Assembly (NCBI GenBank): GCA_002400415.1
Contig: DGQP01000014.1
Location: 343,107-407,106 of the forward strand
Length of the DNA: 64,000 bases
Source: Chitinophagaceae bacterium UBA4411
Lineage (GTDB): Bacteria > Bacteroidota > Bacteroidia > Chitinophagales > Chitinophagaceae
Direction: 5' to 3'
A program made the position numbers and the translations under genes. Positions 1 to 9,057 of this stretch are shown piece after piece (position 1 is the first letter of the stretch; every line of letters begins with the position of its first letter). Below the pieces are notes generated by a model. The model searched no databases. It worked only from the letters and a program-made list of their open reading frames with translations, and was not told the origin of the DNA.

Positions 1-105
1 AAAGGAAAGAAGAAAGTGGCGAAGGAATTACAAGAGTCGCTGATAAAAGTTACTTCCGACTGGGGAAGTTATGGCCAGCAGGCTATCTGGAATATTTTCC
101 TGTAG
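1..105 (+). CDS. C-terminal end of an unidentified protein (truncated by window edge)
   Basis: An open frame runs from base 1 to a TAG at 103-105 and gives 34 residues, lysine-rich at first and ending in an aromatic, hydrophobic tail (SDWGSYGQQAIWNIFL). It converges on the GH13 gene that ends 9 bases further on. The fragment is too short for me to recognise a family. Its reading frame is open over its whole length, but that alone is weak evidence, so only moderate confidence is given. Confidence 0.45.
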   Translation, partial: KGKKKVAKELQESLIKVTSDWGSYGQQAIWNIFL

Positions 106-114
106 TTTATTTTG

Positions 115-1977
115 TTATTTCAGCAATTCAAAGACAACACAATCTTTTGACGGTATCTCATAACCGGTGAATTCTTTGATTTCACCGGTTACCACGTTTC
201 TCATTTTTGTAAACCCGTTTGTTCTTTCTGCATAAACATCCCAATCCGGCTTCATAGGTTTGTTTGCGGTATTCATTACCACCATTACGGTCTGGCCCTT
301 ATCATACCGGAAGTAAATGTATAGCCCGTCCCGGGGAATGAATTGCATCAGCTTACCTGTTTTAATAGCTGAAGAGTTCTTCCTGAAATTAGCTAATGCC
401 TTTACCAGATCATGGATTTCATTCTCTTTTGCGGTACGTCCTTCCGGGGTAAATTTATTTTCTTTGTCAGCCGGCCATCCTCCTTTAAAATCAAGCCGGA
501 CCCAGCCATCAGGGTTGGTAAAGCCTGTCATTCCTATCTCATCTCCATAATACAATTGGGGTACCCCGCGGAAGGTAAATAACCAGGATAGAGCAGTTTT
601 ATATTTAGCCATATCCTCGCCAATAACGGAGAAGAATCTTGGTAAATCGTGATTCCCCAGGAATATCACCTGCCGCATCGGGTTCTTGTACACGAAATCC
701 TGCGCGGTGGTGGTATAAAGTTTATTTACACCTTCGGTCCAGCCAAAATTTTCATTCACGGCAGGCTGAATGCCGTAGAATAATGTTTGAAAATCCGTAG
801 TAGCCTGCAGGTTACTCTTAAATGGAATATTATAGTTGTTCTCGCAGAAATAACTTTGATTGGGCACACCGTGTACCCAGGTTTCGCCAAACATAGTCAG
901 TTTGGGATATTCATCCATTAGTGCCTTATTACAGCGGTTCATGAAATCAAGATCGTTGTAGATATACGTGTCGATACGCCAGCCATCCACGCCAAATTCC
1001 TCCACGCTCCAGATAGCATGCTGGATCATATAATTTGCTGCAAACGGGTTGGACTGGTTCATATCCGGCATCTGGGTGGTAAACCATCCGTCGGTCATTT
1101 GTTTCTGATCCCTTTCTGAATGATAAGGATCGAACATGACCTGGTCTTTATAATTGGTCTGTGTATAAGAGGGCCATTGATGCAGCCAGTCTTTCATCGG
1201 CGGGTCCTGCACGGTAAAATGATAAAGCCCGACATGATTATATACAGCATCCTGTATCAGCTTCATTCCTTTCTTATGCAATTCATCACTCAATTTTTTA
1301 TACATCGCAGCACCGCCAAAACGGGGATCGATCTTATAATGGTTCGTGAATGCATAGCCATGTTCTGTCCGGTTGGGCATATCATTCTCGATCACCGGTG
1401 TCATCCAGACCGTGGTCACCCCGAGATCTTTTAAATAATCCAGCTTATTAATGACGCCCTGGAAATCGCCGCCATGACGGTCATAGATAGAATCTCTGTT
1501 CAGCGACTGGTCCCTCATTCCGGGTATCCTGTCATTTGAAGGATCACCATTGCTGAACCGGTCCGGCATCAGCAGGTAAACCAGGTCTTCTGCAAAAACG
1601 CCCTGTGCCCATGTTGTACCATTTCCCTTATTTCTTGCCTTCAGTTCATACTCTATCTTAAACGGGGACGAAGGAGGTCCAAAACTAAAGACCCGTTTAC
1701 CCGGTTTTGCATTGGGCGCAATCACCAGGTCGAGAAATATATAGTTGGGATTCTCCGTCCGGTGAATCATTTTCAATGTTACACCCTCTGCCAGTTTCAT
1801 ACCCGCTGCTGGCATTTTATACATGGGAATACGGTTAGCCACATCTTTCTGGTACAGCATCAACTGCACTTTATTCCATTTCATTCCCACCCACCAATGC
1901 GTGGGATACACTTCCTGTGCTATTAAAATATTCAGTAAAAAAACATTTACACAGAAAAGCACAACATACTTTTTCAT
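115..1977 (-). CDS. Secreted GH13 alpha-amylase family enzyme (neopullulanase/cyclomaltodextrinase type, SusA-like)
   Basis: A 620-residue glycoside hydrolase predicted to cleave alpha-1,4 (and possibly alpha-1,6) glucans or cyclodextrins outside the cytoplasm. Residues 1-20 are a signal peptide ending ILIAQ. A cyclomaltodextrinase-type N-terminal beta domain follows (about 22-120), then the (beta/alpha)8 barrel with the GH13 regions: DAVYNHVG (region I), GVDGWRIDTY with nucleophile D336, MFGETW with acid/base E365, and LGNHDLPRF with the stabilising D444. All three catalytic acids are present. Its length matches SusA-like neopullulanases. It lies 6 bases downstream of an MFS transporter on the same strand, which fits hydrolysis coupled to uptake. 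Exact substrate preference cannot be read from sequence. Confidence 0.93.
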   Translation of the reverse strand: MKKYVVLFCVNVFLLNILIAQEVYPTHWWVGMKWNKVQLMLYQKDVANRIPMYKMPAAGMKLAEGVTLKMIHRTENPNYIFLDLVIAPNAKPGKRVFSFGPPSSPFKIEYELKARNKGNGTTWAQGVFAEDLVYLLMPDRFSNGDPSNDRIPGMRDQSLNRDSIYDRHGGDFQGVINKLDYLKDLGVTTVWMTPVIENDMPNRTEHGYAFTNHYKIDPRFGGAAMYKKLSDELHKKGMKLIQDAVYNHVGLYHFTVQDPPMKDWLHQWPSYTQTNYKDQVMFDPYHSERDQKQMTDGWFTTQMPDMNQSNPFAANYMIQHAIWSVEEFGVDGWRIDTYIYNDLDFMNRCNKALMDEYPKLTMFGETWVHGVPNQSYFCENNYNIPFKSNLQATTDFQTLFYGIQPAVNENFGWTEGVNKLYTTTAQDFVYKNPMRQVIFLGNHDLPRFFSVIGEDMAKYKTALSWLFTFRGVPQLYYGDEIGMTGFTNPDGWVRLDFKGGWPADKENKFTPEGRTAKENEIHDLVKALANFRKNSSAIKTGKLMQFIPRDGLYIYFRYDKGQTVMVVMNTANKPMKPDWDVYAERTNGFTKMRNVVTGEIKEFTGYEIPSKDCVVFELLK

Positions 1978-1983
1978 ACTAAT

Positions 1984-3321
1984 TTATTTACTGACCCTGG
2001 ATTCTTTTACAATTAGTGCGCAAATAATTCCTGCAAGGCACAGTAATACACCACCGATCAGGACGGCTGCAAGCCTGTCATTATGCAGGTAATTCTCCAT
2101 GATCTTACCAAAGAATAATGATGCAATGATTTCAGGCAATACAATGAAGAAATTGAATATCCCCATGTAAACACCCATTTTTTCCTGTGGCAATACACCT
2201 GCCAGCATAGAATAAGGCATTGAGAGTATAGATGCCCAGGCAACACCCACCATGCTCATGGATATATAGAGCATCCAGGGCTCCGAAATAAAATTAACCG
2301 ATATCAGCCCCAGGCCTCCCACCAGCAGGCAGGCTGTATGCGTGTATTTTTTTCCGAGCTTACTTACCCAGAACGGAATTGTAAACGAGAATGCGAATGT
2401 AACAAGGTTCAGGATAGCCGATGTATTATTGGCATGTTCTAATCCCTGTGTATAGACATTACTGTTCGTTTGAGAGTCGCCGCCAAAAATATCCGTGGCC
2501 ACACCCGTGCTGTAGTAAAACCACATCAGGAATAAACCTGGCCAGGTAAGAAATTGAACTACCGCCAATCGTTTCATCTGATTAGGCATATTGCCAATAG
2601 CAGCAATAATTTCTTTTACTCCTCCCATAAAACCTCCGCTATGTTCTTTCCCGAGATTTTCTTTCCAGTTAGGATCAGAGGGTGGATATTCTCTGCTTCG
2701 TAATACGGTATACAAAACAGCACTGATAAAAACAAAAGCCCCGATATAAAAGGACCACATAATATTTTGTGGAATACCACCGGCGCCTTTATCACGGGAA
2801 ATACCGAACCATTGCACCAGCAAGCCCGGCAAAAAACCTGCTATAAATGAAGCAGCCCCGATAAACATGCTTTGCATAGCATAACCGAAGGACCGTTGCT
2901 TTTCATCGAGGTTGTCAGCTACAAATGCACGGAATGGTTCCATACTGATATTAATACAGGAATCGAGTATCCATAAAGTACCAGCCGCCATCCATACAGC
3001 AGAAGAATTGGGCATAATAAATAATGCAAGGGAACTGAGAATAGCGCCAACTAAAAAGAATGGTCTTCTTCTTCCTAATCTGGGATGCCAGGTCCTGTCA
3101 CTCAGATAGCCAATGATGGGTTGTACAACCAAACCTGTCATCGGGGCGGCTAACCACAGACCCGGAATGGCTTCCGGAGAAGCACCCAGGAATTCATAAA
3201 TAGCACTCATATTACCCATTTGCAGGCTCCAGCCAAACTGGATACCGAAGAAACCAAAACACATATTCCAAACCTGCCAGAAAGTAAGTTTGGGTTTTAC
3301 GCCTGTATAGACAGTAGACAT
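1984..3321 (-). CDS. MFS sugar transporter, SLC45/maltose-transporter-like
   Basis: A 445-residue polytopic membrane protein with about 12 hydrophobic segments. It carries the major-facilitator loop signature GYLSDRTWHPRLGRRRPFF between helices 2 and 3 and the helix 4 motif ISMEPFRAFVADNL, both typical of the SLC45-like/sugar:proton symporter group that Bacteroidota place beside amylases. The frame is open 19 codons further upstream, but I choose the ATG at 3321 because MSTVYTGVKPKLTFWQ is the family's normal beginning and the extension would add an unlikely hydrophobic leader. It is the first gene of a two-gene unit with the GH13 enzyme. A terminator upstream separates it from glgC. Likely substrate: maltose or maltooligosaccharides (inferred from context). 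Confidence 0.88.
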   Translation of the reverse strand: MSTVYTGVKPKLTFWQVWNMCFGFFGIQFGWSLQMGNMSAIYEFLGASPEAIPGLWLAAPMTGLVVQPIIGYLSDRTWHPRLGRRRPFFLVGAILSSLALFIMPNSSAVWMAAGTLWILDSCINISMEPFRAFVADNLDEKQRSFGYAMQSMFIGAASFIAGFLPGLLVQWFGISRDKGAGGIPQNIMWSFYIGAFVFISAVLYTVLRSREYPPSDPNWKENLGKEHSGGFMGGVKEIIAAIGNMPNQMKRLAVVQFLTWPGLFLMWFYYSTGVATDIFGGDSQTNSNVYTQGLEHANNTSAILNLVTFAFSFTIPFWVSKLGKKYTHTACLLVGGLGLISVNFISEPWMLYISMSMVGVAWASILSMPYSMLAGVLPQEKMGVYMGIFNFFIVLPEIIASLFFGKIMENYLHNDRLAAVLIGGVLLCLAGIICALIVKESRVSK

Positions 3322-3397
3322 AGCAATCGTTTTAGCAATTAGAAGAGGAAAGTTAAGAATAATATGTAAAAAGTACACATTTTATCCATCGTAAAAA

Positions 3398-3421
3398 AAA
3401 GGAAACCTTCCGGCTTCCTTT
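3398..3421 (-). terminator. Rho-independent terminator of glgA-glgC
   Basis: On the minus strand, AAAGGAAGCC, a TCCGG-type loop and GGTTTCCTTT pair over 10 positions with one mismatch, and eight T residues follow. It sits 11 bases past the glgC stop and so ends the glgA-glgC transcript before the transporter gene. Confidence 0.8.
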
Positions 3422-3431
3422 AACTAATTTC

Positions 3432-4724
3432 TCAGATTACAAATCCGTTTGGTATAACGGCTCCTTTCTTGACGACTACAATCCCGTCTTTTACAGTATA
3501 GAGCGGATGATCGGTATTTCCCAGGTGGGAACCTCCGTTGATGCGGACATCATTTCCTATCCGGACATTTTTATCCAATATGGCATTCTTAATATAGCAC
3601 CTGTCACCTACACCCAGCAAGGGTATTCCCTGTTCAGTATCAGAAGCAATGTCTGTCAGCGTCTCATAAAAGTCACTACCCATAATATAGGTACTGACAA
3701 TTGTACTGCCATGCCCTACCCGGCTGCGGATGCCTATTACAGAATGCTCAATTCTTGATGCATTGATAATGGAGCCTTCGGCTATCAATGTTTTTTCAAG
3801 AGTGGTGCCGCTGATCTTGGCCGGTGGCAGCATCCTGGGTCTTGTATAGATGGTCCTGTCATTATCGAACATATTGAAATCAGGAATATCTTTTGTCAGA
3901 TCCAGGTTGGCCTCAAAGAAGGAATAAATATTACCGATATCTGTCCAGTAACCGGTGTATTGATAGCTGGCCACTTTATATTTTTCTATAGAGTGAGGAA
4001 TGATTTCCTTTCCGAAATCAGTGGCATCTTTAAACTCATGCTGCAGCATATCAAACAACAGTTTCCTGTTGAAAATATAAATACCCATTGAGGCCAGGTA
4101 GATTCTTCCCGCAGCCTGCATTTCAGAGCCAGTATCACTTACCCAATCGTCCAGCACTTCTTTCTTTGGCTTTTCAATAAATGAAGTGATCAGTCCTTTA
4201 TCCGATTTCAGGATACCAAACTCGGGTGCCTCCCTGGAAGCCACAGGGATAGTGGCAACAGAAATATCAGCTCCCAGTTCTTTATGATTTTCCAGCATCT
4301 CTGCAAAGTCCATCTGGTATAGCTGGTCGCCGGATAATATCAATACATAATCACTTTCGAAAGGTTCGATGTGCCGGAGGCCCTGTCTGACTGCATCAGC
4401 AGTTCCCTGGTACCAGGTCGGGTTGTCCGGCGTCTGTTCAGCAGCAAGAATATCAACAAAGGCTTTACTGAAAGCACTGAAGTGGTAGGTGTTCTTGATA
4501 TGCCTGTTGAGTGAAGCAGAGTTGAATTGCGTAAGCACAAACATCCTTCCAATACCATTATTCAGGCAATTGGAGATAGGAATGTCCACTAAACGGTATT
4601 TACCTGCAATAGGTACGGCTGGTTTGGAACGGCTCGATGTTAAAGGTGATAAACGGGTTCCGGCACCGCCTCCTAAGATAACTGATAAGATTTCTTTGGT
4701 GTGAGTGATGGTTCTGATTGCCAT
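3432..4724 (-). CDS. glgC: Glucose-1-phosphate adenylyltransferase (ADP-glucose pyrophosphorylase)
   Basis: A 430-residue cytoplasmic nucleotidyltransferase that makes ADP-glucose from glucose 1-phosphate and ATP, the committed step of glycogen synthesis. The N-terminal nucleotide loop is LGGGAGTRLSPLTSSRSKPA, followed by GKYRLVDIPISNCLNNGI. The sugar-phosphate site FIEKPK and the YWTDIG motif of the GlgC core are visible. The C-terminal third shows the hexapeptide left-handed beta-helix pattern (VIGIRSRVGHGSTI). Length is normal. The stop lies just before a terminator, and glgA begins 12 bases upstream of the start on the same strand, so the two form an operon. Allosteric effectors cannot be deduced. 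Confidence 0.97.
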   Translation of the reverse strand: MAIRTITHTKEILSVILGGGAGTRLSPLTSSRSKPAVPIAGKYRLVDIPISNCLNNGIGRMFVLTQFNSASLNRHIKNTYHFSAFSKAFVDILAAEQTPDNPTWYQGTADAVRQGLRHIEPFESDYVLILSGDQLYQMDFAEMLENHKELGADISVATIPVASREAPEFGILKSDKGLITSFIEKPKKEVLDDWVSDTGSEMQAAGRIYLASMGIYIFNRKLLFDMLQHEFKDATDFGKEIIPHSIEKYKVASYQYTGYWTDIGNIYSFFEANLDLTKDIPDFNMFDNDRTIYTRPRMLPPAKISGTTLEKTLIAEGSIINASRIEHSVIGIRSRVGHGSTIVSTYIMGSDFYETLTDIASDTEQGIPLLGVGDRCYIKNAILDKNVRIGNDVRINGGSHLGNTDHPLYTVKDGIVVVKKGAVIPNGFVI

Positions 4725-4736
4725 GGCAAGTGTAGT

Positions 4737-6155
4737 TTATTTCAATGACTGATATAGATTAATATATTGTTGTGCTGCTCCGTCCCATGAATGATCGATC
4801 GTCATCATATGAGTTCGCATCCAGGAGTAAAGGTCGGGCTTATTATTGTAAAGATCGATAGCTCTTCCTACTGAATAGGTAATATCCCAGACACTGGCTT
4901 CATTAAACCGTATGCCGAAACCCTGCCAGTCTCCGAAATCAGTAATGGTATCCTTCAATCCGCCTACCGTTCTCACCATGGGCACCGTACCATAGCGTAA
5001 AGCATACATCTGGTTCAGGCCACAAGGCTCTACCCGGCTTGGCATTAACAAAAAGTCAGAACCGGCATACATCAGGTGGCTCAGTTGTTCATTGTATCCA
5101 ATATAAGAATTGTAATAGCCTTTGAACTGGTGTCTCATCTGGTCAAGCCTGTCTTCCAGTTCGGGGTCTCCTGATCCCAGTATCAGGAAATTAGCATGCC
5201 CATGATGCTGGTAGATTGACTGGCTGATGGCTTCAGGCAACAGATCAGCGGCTTTCTCACCCACTAACCTCCCGATAAAAGTGATCAGGGGTTTATCGGG
5301 GTCAAGACCAAACTGTCCGGCCAGTTCTTTCTTATTTTTCAATTTCCCTTTCTCCACTAATTCCTTATCGTAATTTTTAACAATCATGCTATCCGTTTCC
5401 GGGTTCCAGACCTGTGTATCGATTCCATTTAAGATACCCAGGCTTTTACCCCTTTCATATTCAAAAAGGTTTTCAAGCCCGTTGGCGGCATATCGCATTT
5501 CCTCGAGATAACTGTTACTAACTGTTGTTACTTTCCAGGCGCATTTTACGGCTGATGCCAGCGGGTTGATCATATTATTCCAGTCCAGCATACCCCATTT
5601 ATAGGAATCATATGCGGGCAGGTAGTAATATTTATCCCAGTTGATCCAGCCCTGGTACTGTGCATTATGAATGGTAAATACGGTGGGAATATCAGCCAGT
5701 TTTCCAAACGCAAAGCAATACTTTACCATGAAGGGGATAAAACCGGTATGATGGTCATGGCAATGAATTACACCGGGTTTGTGTGTCCAGCGGGTGATCC
5801 AGTCGCAAACAGCGATCTGGAAAGCCATGAACCGTTCCGTGTCATCATCATAGCCATAGATCTTTTCCCTGTCCAGCAGCCCATTTATGTCCACCAGATA
5901 AAGGTCAAAACCGAGTTTATTCGTTTTTTCTTTAATAACGCTGTAATGAAAAAAATGCGAGCCCATTTGCTGCCCGCCTTCATGCACCAGTTCCCATTCA
6001 TTTGTATAGAGGAATTTAGTTCGGTACATCGGCATCACCACTTTGGCTATATGTCCGAGTTCAGCCTGGTATTTGGGCAAAGCCCCCACCACATCACCCA
6101 AACCACCCGCTTTTGCCACCGGGTAACATTCTGCTGCTACATGTACAATCTCCAT
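4737..6155 (-). CDS. glgA: Glycogen (starch) synthase, GT5
   Basis: A 472-residue GT-B fold glycosyltransferase that adds glucose from ADP-glucose to the non-reducing end of alpha-1,4-glucan. The N-terminal ADP-glucose motif K15-A-G-G-L-G-D-V is intact, GILNGIDTQVWNP marks the interdomain region, and the C-terminal donor site reads PSRVEPCGLNQMYALRYGT, with the conserved glutamate. Length is typical of bacterial GlgA. It is the first gene of the glgA-glgC operon. No branching enzyme (glgB) or phosphorylase is in the window, so branching must be encoded elsewhere. Confidence 0.97.
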   Translation of the reverse strand: MEIVHVAAECYPVAKAGGLGDVVGALPKYQAELGHIAKVVMPMYRTKFLYTNEWELVHEGGQQMGSHFFHYSVIKEKTNKLGFDLYLVDINGLLDREKIYGYDDDTERFMAFQIAVCDWITRWTHKPGVIHCHDHHTGFIPFMVKYCFAFGKLADIPTVFTIHNAQYQGWINWDKYYYLPAYDSYKWGMLDWNNMINPLASAVKCAWKVTTVSNSYLEEMRYAANGLENLFEYERGKSLGILNGIDTQVWNPETDSMIVKNYDKELVEKGKLKNKKELAGQFGLDPDKPLITFIGRLVGEKAADLLPEAISQSIYQHHGHANFLILGSGDPELEDRLDQMRHQFKGYYNSYIGYNEQLSHLMYAGSDFLLMPSRVEPCGLNQMYALRYGTVPMVRTVGGLKDTITDFGDWQGFGIRFNEASVWDITYSVGRAIDLYNNKPDLYSWMRTHMMTIDHSWDGAAQQYINLYQSLK

Positions 6156-6337
6156 TATAAAGGATTAAAACAAGTTGGATTGAAATTAAGGGGTTTTTTT
6201 GATTGGCAATATGAGATATATAAAAAAAATGAAAGAATAATCTGGTTTTTGCAAATACCCCTAAACCCCTGCCCTCTTTTTTTATACATGCTGTTAACAA
6301 AAGAAACGGTAGTCTTTCACCGGCAATGAAAAATGTT

Positions 6338-6346
6338 ATACTTTGG
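6338..6346 (+). promoter_or_regulatory. Possible -7 element of the sugar transporter-kinase operon
   Basis: TATACTTTG resembles the Bacteroidota -7 consensus TAnnTTTG with one extra base in the spacer. It lies 29 bases before the transporter start in the 220-base divergent intergenic region shared with glgA. I see no clear -33 TTG at the expected distance, so this is tentative. Confidence 0.3.
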
Positions 6347-6375
6347 GCCACATTTATTAAAACAACCCGATTGCC

Positions 6376-7983
6376 ATGAGCCAATCTAAACAAACAACCA
6401 ACTACGGAGCACTAGGCACCCTTGTAACTGTTTTCTTTTTCTGGGGTTTCATTGCTGCTTCCAACAGTATTTTCATCCCTTTTTGTAAATCACATTTTGC
6501 TCTGAGCCAGTTTGAATCACAATTGGTGGGTTCGGCATTTTATATTGCCTATTTTATAGGGTCACTGATTCTGTTTATTGTATCCAACGTTCTTGGCTAT
6601 GATATCCTGAATAAAATCGGGTATAAAAAAGGAATCATCTATGGCTTGCTGATCTCTGTTGCCGGAGCCTTGCTCATGCTTCCATCTGCTAATGCCAATT
6701 CGTACCCCGCCCTGCTGGCTTCATTATTCATTATTGCGCTTGGCTTCTCACTGCAGCAAACAGCTGCCCAACCATTTGCTATCGCCCTGGGTGACCCGGC
6801 TACCGGCTCTCACCGTTTGAACCTTGGCGGCGGCGTTAATTCTTTAGGTACTACCCTGGGGCCGATCATCGTCAGCTTTTTCCTGTTTGGTTCTGTAGGC
6901 GGATCAGATACAGAAGTAACAGTTACCAACATCAATACACTTTATCTTATAGTAGCAGGAGTTTTCCTTGCAGTGGCATTATTCTTTATGTTCTCTAAAC
7001 TGCCTTCTGGAAAGAATGATGAAAAGTTTGAGAAAGGCAATAAAGCAGCCGGGTCTCTGATGCTGATGACCGGTGTTATCATTGCCGTTATTGTAGCTGC
7101 ACAGCTTGCGGATATTCCCAAACTTCCGTTACTGCTTATAATCATTGCCGCAGTGATTGGTATTTTATTCTACTCAAACGGAGTTGCACAAAAAAATGGT
7201 GAGGGATGGGGCGCTATGAAATATCCTCAGCTGATCTATGGTATGCTGGGCATTTTTGTATACGTGGGGGTGGAAGTAACCATTGATAATAATTTTGGTG
7301 CATTACTTAAAACACCCGGCTACCTGACAGATGCCGGTCTGAATGAAAGTGAAATTTCTAAATATATATCTCTGTACTGGGGAAGCCTGATGATCGGGAG
7401 ATGGACGGGTGCGGTAAGTGTCTTTAACTTACAAGGTGCTGCGAAAGTGATTGCAAGGATCGTTGTTCCTTTTATTGCTTTTGGAGTTGTATTATATGTT
7501 AACCATCTTCATGGCAGTGATATTACTGATCTTTGGGGCTATGCCGGATGTGTGGCAATAGCTATTGCAGCTTTCTTCTATGGCCAGGAAAAACCAGTCA
7601 AAACCCTTGTAATAGTATCTGTACTGGCCGCGACTTCTATGCTTATCGGCACTTTCACTAATGGTATTGTTTCAGTCTATGCCTTAATGGCCGGTGGGTT
7701 ATTTTGTTCTGTAATGTGGCCCTGCATCTTTGCCCTTGGTCTTGGCGGATTAGGAAAATATACAGGACAGGGGTCTGCTTTCCTTATTATGATGATTCTG
7801 GGCGGGGCCATAATTCCGCCAACACAGGGATCAATTGGTGACATCAGCTCAATCGGTATCCATACTTCTTATTCCGTTGCAGCTGTGTGCTTCCTTTTCC
7901 TTGCCTTCTTAGCATTGAAAATGAAAAGCGTCCTTCACAAACAAGGGCTTGATTTTGATGAACAAATTGCCGGCGGGCATTAA
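6376..7983 (+). CDS. Sugar MFS transporter, FucP/GluP (glucose-galactose-fucose) family
   Basis: A 535-residue inner-membrane symporter. FucP family marks are visible: GTLVTVFFFWGFIAASN in helix 1, the LQQTAAQPFAIALGDP segment of helix 4, the GGGVNSLGTTLGPI segment that follows, and in the second half EVTIDNNFGALL and LYWGSLMIGRWTG. It is about 100 residues longer than E. coli FucP, with extra hydrophobic segments in the middle (about 225-260) and late region (about 360-400), as in many Bacteroidota members. A ROK glucokinase follows after 23 bases, so imported free hexose, probably glucose, is phosphorylated at once. It is transcribed divergently from glgA. Confidence 0.92.
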   Translation: MSQSKQTTNYGALGTLVTVFFFWGFIAASNSIFIPFCKSHFALSQFESQLVGSAFYIAYFIGSLILFIVSNVLGYDILNKIGYKKGIIYGLLISVAGALLMLPSANANSYPALLASLFIIALGFSLQQTAAQPFAIALGDPATGSHRLNLGGGVNSLGTTLGPIIVSFFLFGSVGGSDTEVTVTNINTLYLIVAGVFLAVALFFMFSKLPSGKNDEKFEKGNKAAGSLMLMTGVIIAVIVAAQLADIPKLPLLLIIIAAVIGILFYSNGVAQKNGEGWGAMKYPQLIYGMLGIFVYVGVEVTIDNNFGALLKTPGYLTDAGLNESEISKYISLYWGSLMIGRWTGAVSVFNLQGAAKVIARIVVPFIAFGVVLYVNHLHGSDITDLWGYAGCVAIAIAAFFYGQEKPVKTLVIVSVLAATSMLIGTFTNGIVSVYALMAGGLFCSVMWPCIFALGLGGLGKYTGQGSAFLIMMILGGAIIPPTQGSIGDISSIGIHTSYSVAAVCFLFLAFLALKMKSVLHKQGLDFDEQIAGGH

Positions 7984-8006
7984 TTGTAATACAAAAAGTA
8001 ATTTTT

Positions 8007-8972
8007 ATGGCAGCAGACTATGCGATAGGCATTGATATCGGCGGTACCAACACCAAATTTGGTGTGGTGGATCGTCATGGTAACATACTTGACCAGGACC
8101 GGGTATTGACTAACGAGCATGAAACGGTGCAGGAGTTCATTGATGACCTGCATACCAAGCTTTCACCCATGATTGAGAAAGTAGGCGGTCCGTCTGAATT
8201 TACCGGCATTGGCATCGGCGCTCCCAATGGAAACTATTATACCGGCAATATTGAATATGCGGCTAACCTGAAATGGAGGGGCATTATTCCCCTGGCCAAA
8301 ATGGTATCTGAGAAATTTGGTTTGCGGGTAAAGCTGACCAATGATGCAAACGCAGCAGCTGTTGGCGAAATGATGTATGGCTGTGCCAAAGGCATGAAAC
8401 ATTTTATCACCATTACTTTAGGAACAGGTGTGGGCAGCGGGATTGTCATTGATGGAAAAATCGTATTAGGCCACGATGGTTTTGCAGGTGAACTGGGACA
8501 TACCGTTATCCGCCACGGGGGAAGGTTACATAAAGGCACCGGGTTAAAGGGTAGCCTCGAATCCTATGCTTCTGCAACAGGAGTAAGAGAAACGGCGCTG
8601 GAATTACTGGCACAAAACCCGGGCACAGAAAGCCTGCTGAGAGGCTATACCATCAATGACCTTATTACCAGCCAGACCGTGTACGAATGTGCTATCAAGG
8701 GCGATAAGATTGCTAATGAGATATTTGAATTTACAGGAGAAATACTGGGCGAGGCGCTTGCCAATTTTGTAATGTTCTCGTCACCGGAAGCAATTATCTT
8801 ATTCGGTGGCCTGACCAAAGCCGGCGACCTGCTCATGAACCCAACCCGGCAGGCTATGGAAGACAACCTGATACAGGTATTCAAGAACAAGGTAAAACTG
8901 ATGTTCAGCGAACTGAAGGAAGCCGATGCAGCCATTCTTGGCGCCAGTGCATTGGTCTGGGATAATGATTAA
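8007..8972 (+). CDS. ROK family sugar kinase, probable glucokinase (zinc motif missing)
   Basis: A 321-residue cytoplasmic kinase. The ASKHA phosphate-1 loop GIDIGGTNTKFGVVD opens the protein, NDANAAAVGE carries the catalytic aspartate, ITLGTGVGSGIVIDG is the phosphate-2 loop, and GELGH165TV keeps the histidine that normally helps bind zinc. The usual ROK zinc motif CxCGxxGCxE is absent: the aligned stretch at about 175-185 reads HKGTGLKGSLE with no cysteine, although the E-S-Y-A-S-A context is kept. It is second in the operon after the sugar transporter and ends at a strong bidirectional terminator. Glucose as substrate is inferred from context. Confidence 0.9.
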   Translation: MAADYAIGIDIGGTNTKFGVVDRHGNILDQDRVLTNEHETVQEFIDDLHTKLSPMIEKVGGPSEFTGIGIGAPNGNYYTGNIEYAANLKWRGIIPLAKMVSEKFGLRVKLTNDANAAAVGEMMYGCAKGMKHFITITLGTGVGSGIVIDGKIVLGHDGFAGELGHTVIRHGGRLHKGTGLKGSLESYASATGVRETALELLAQNPGTESLLRGYTINDLITSQTVYECAIKGDKIANEIFEFTGEILGEALANFVMFSSPEAIILFGGLTKAGDLLMNPTRQAMEDNLIQVFKNKVKLMFSELKEADAAILGASALVWDND

Positions 8973-8997
8973 ATCAACTGATTACCGAGGCAAATAC

Positions 8998-9032
8998 AAA
9001 GCCCGGGTTTGTACAGTACAAACCCGGGCTTT
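8998..9032. terminator. Bidirectional terminator, 16-bp perfect stem
   Basis: AAAGCCCGGGTTTGTA and TACAAACCCGGGCTTT pair perfectly around a 3-base loop (CAG), with A and T runs outside on each side. It lies between the convergent ROK kinase and DUF4382 genes and can serve both. Confidence 0.9.
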
Positions 9033-9057
9033 TATAGTTACAATGAAATTTTCTTTT

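Noticed and set aside
5667..6329. 220-codon plus-strand open frame over glgA and its upstream region
   Set aside because: It is the antisense shadow of glgA, has no family similarity and unusual amino-acid composition.
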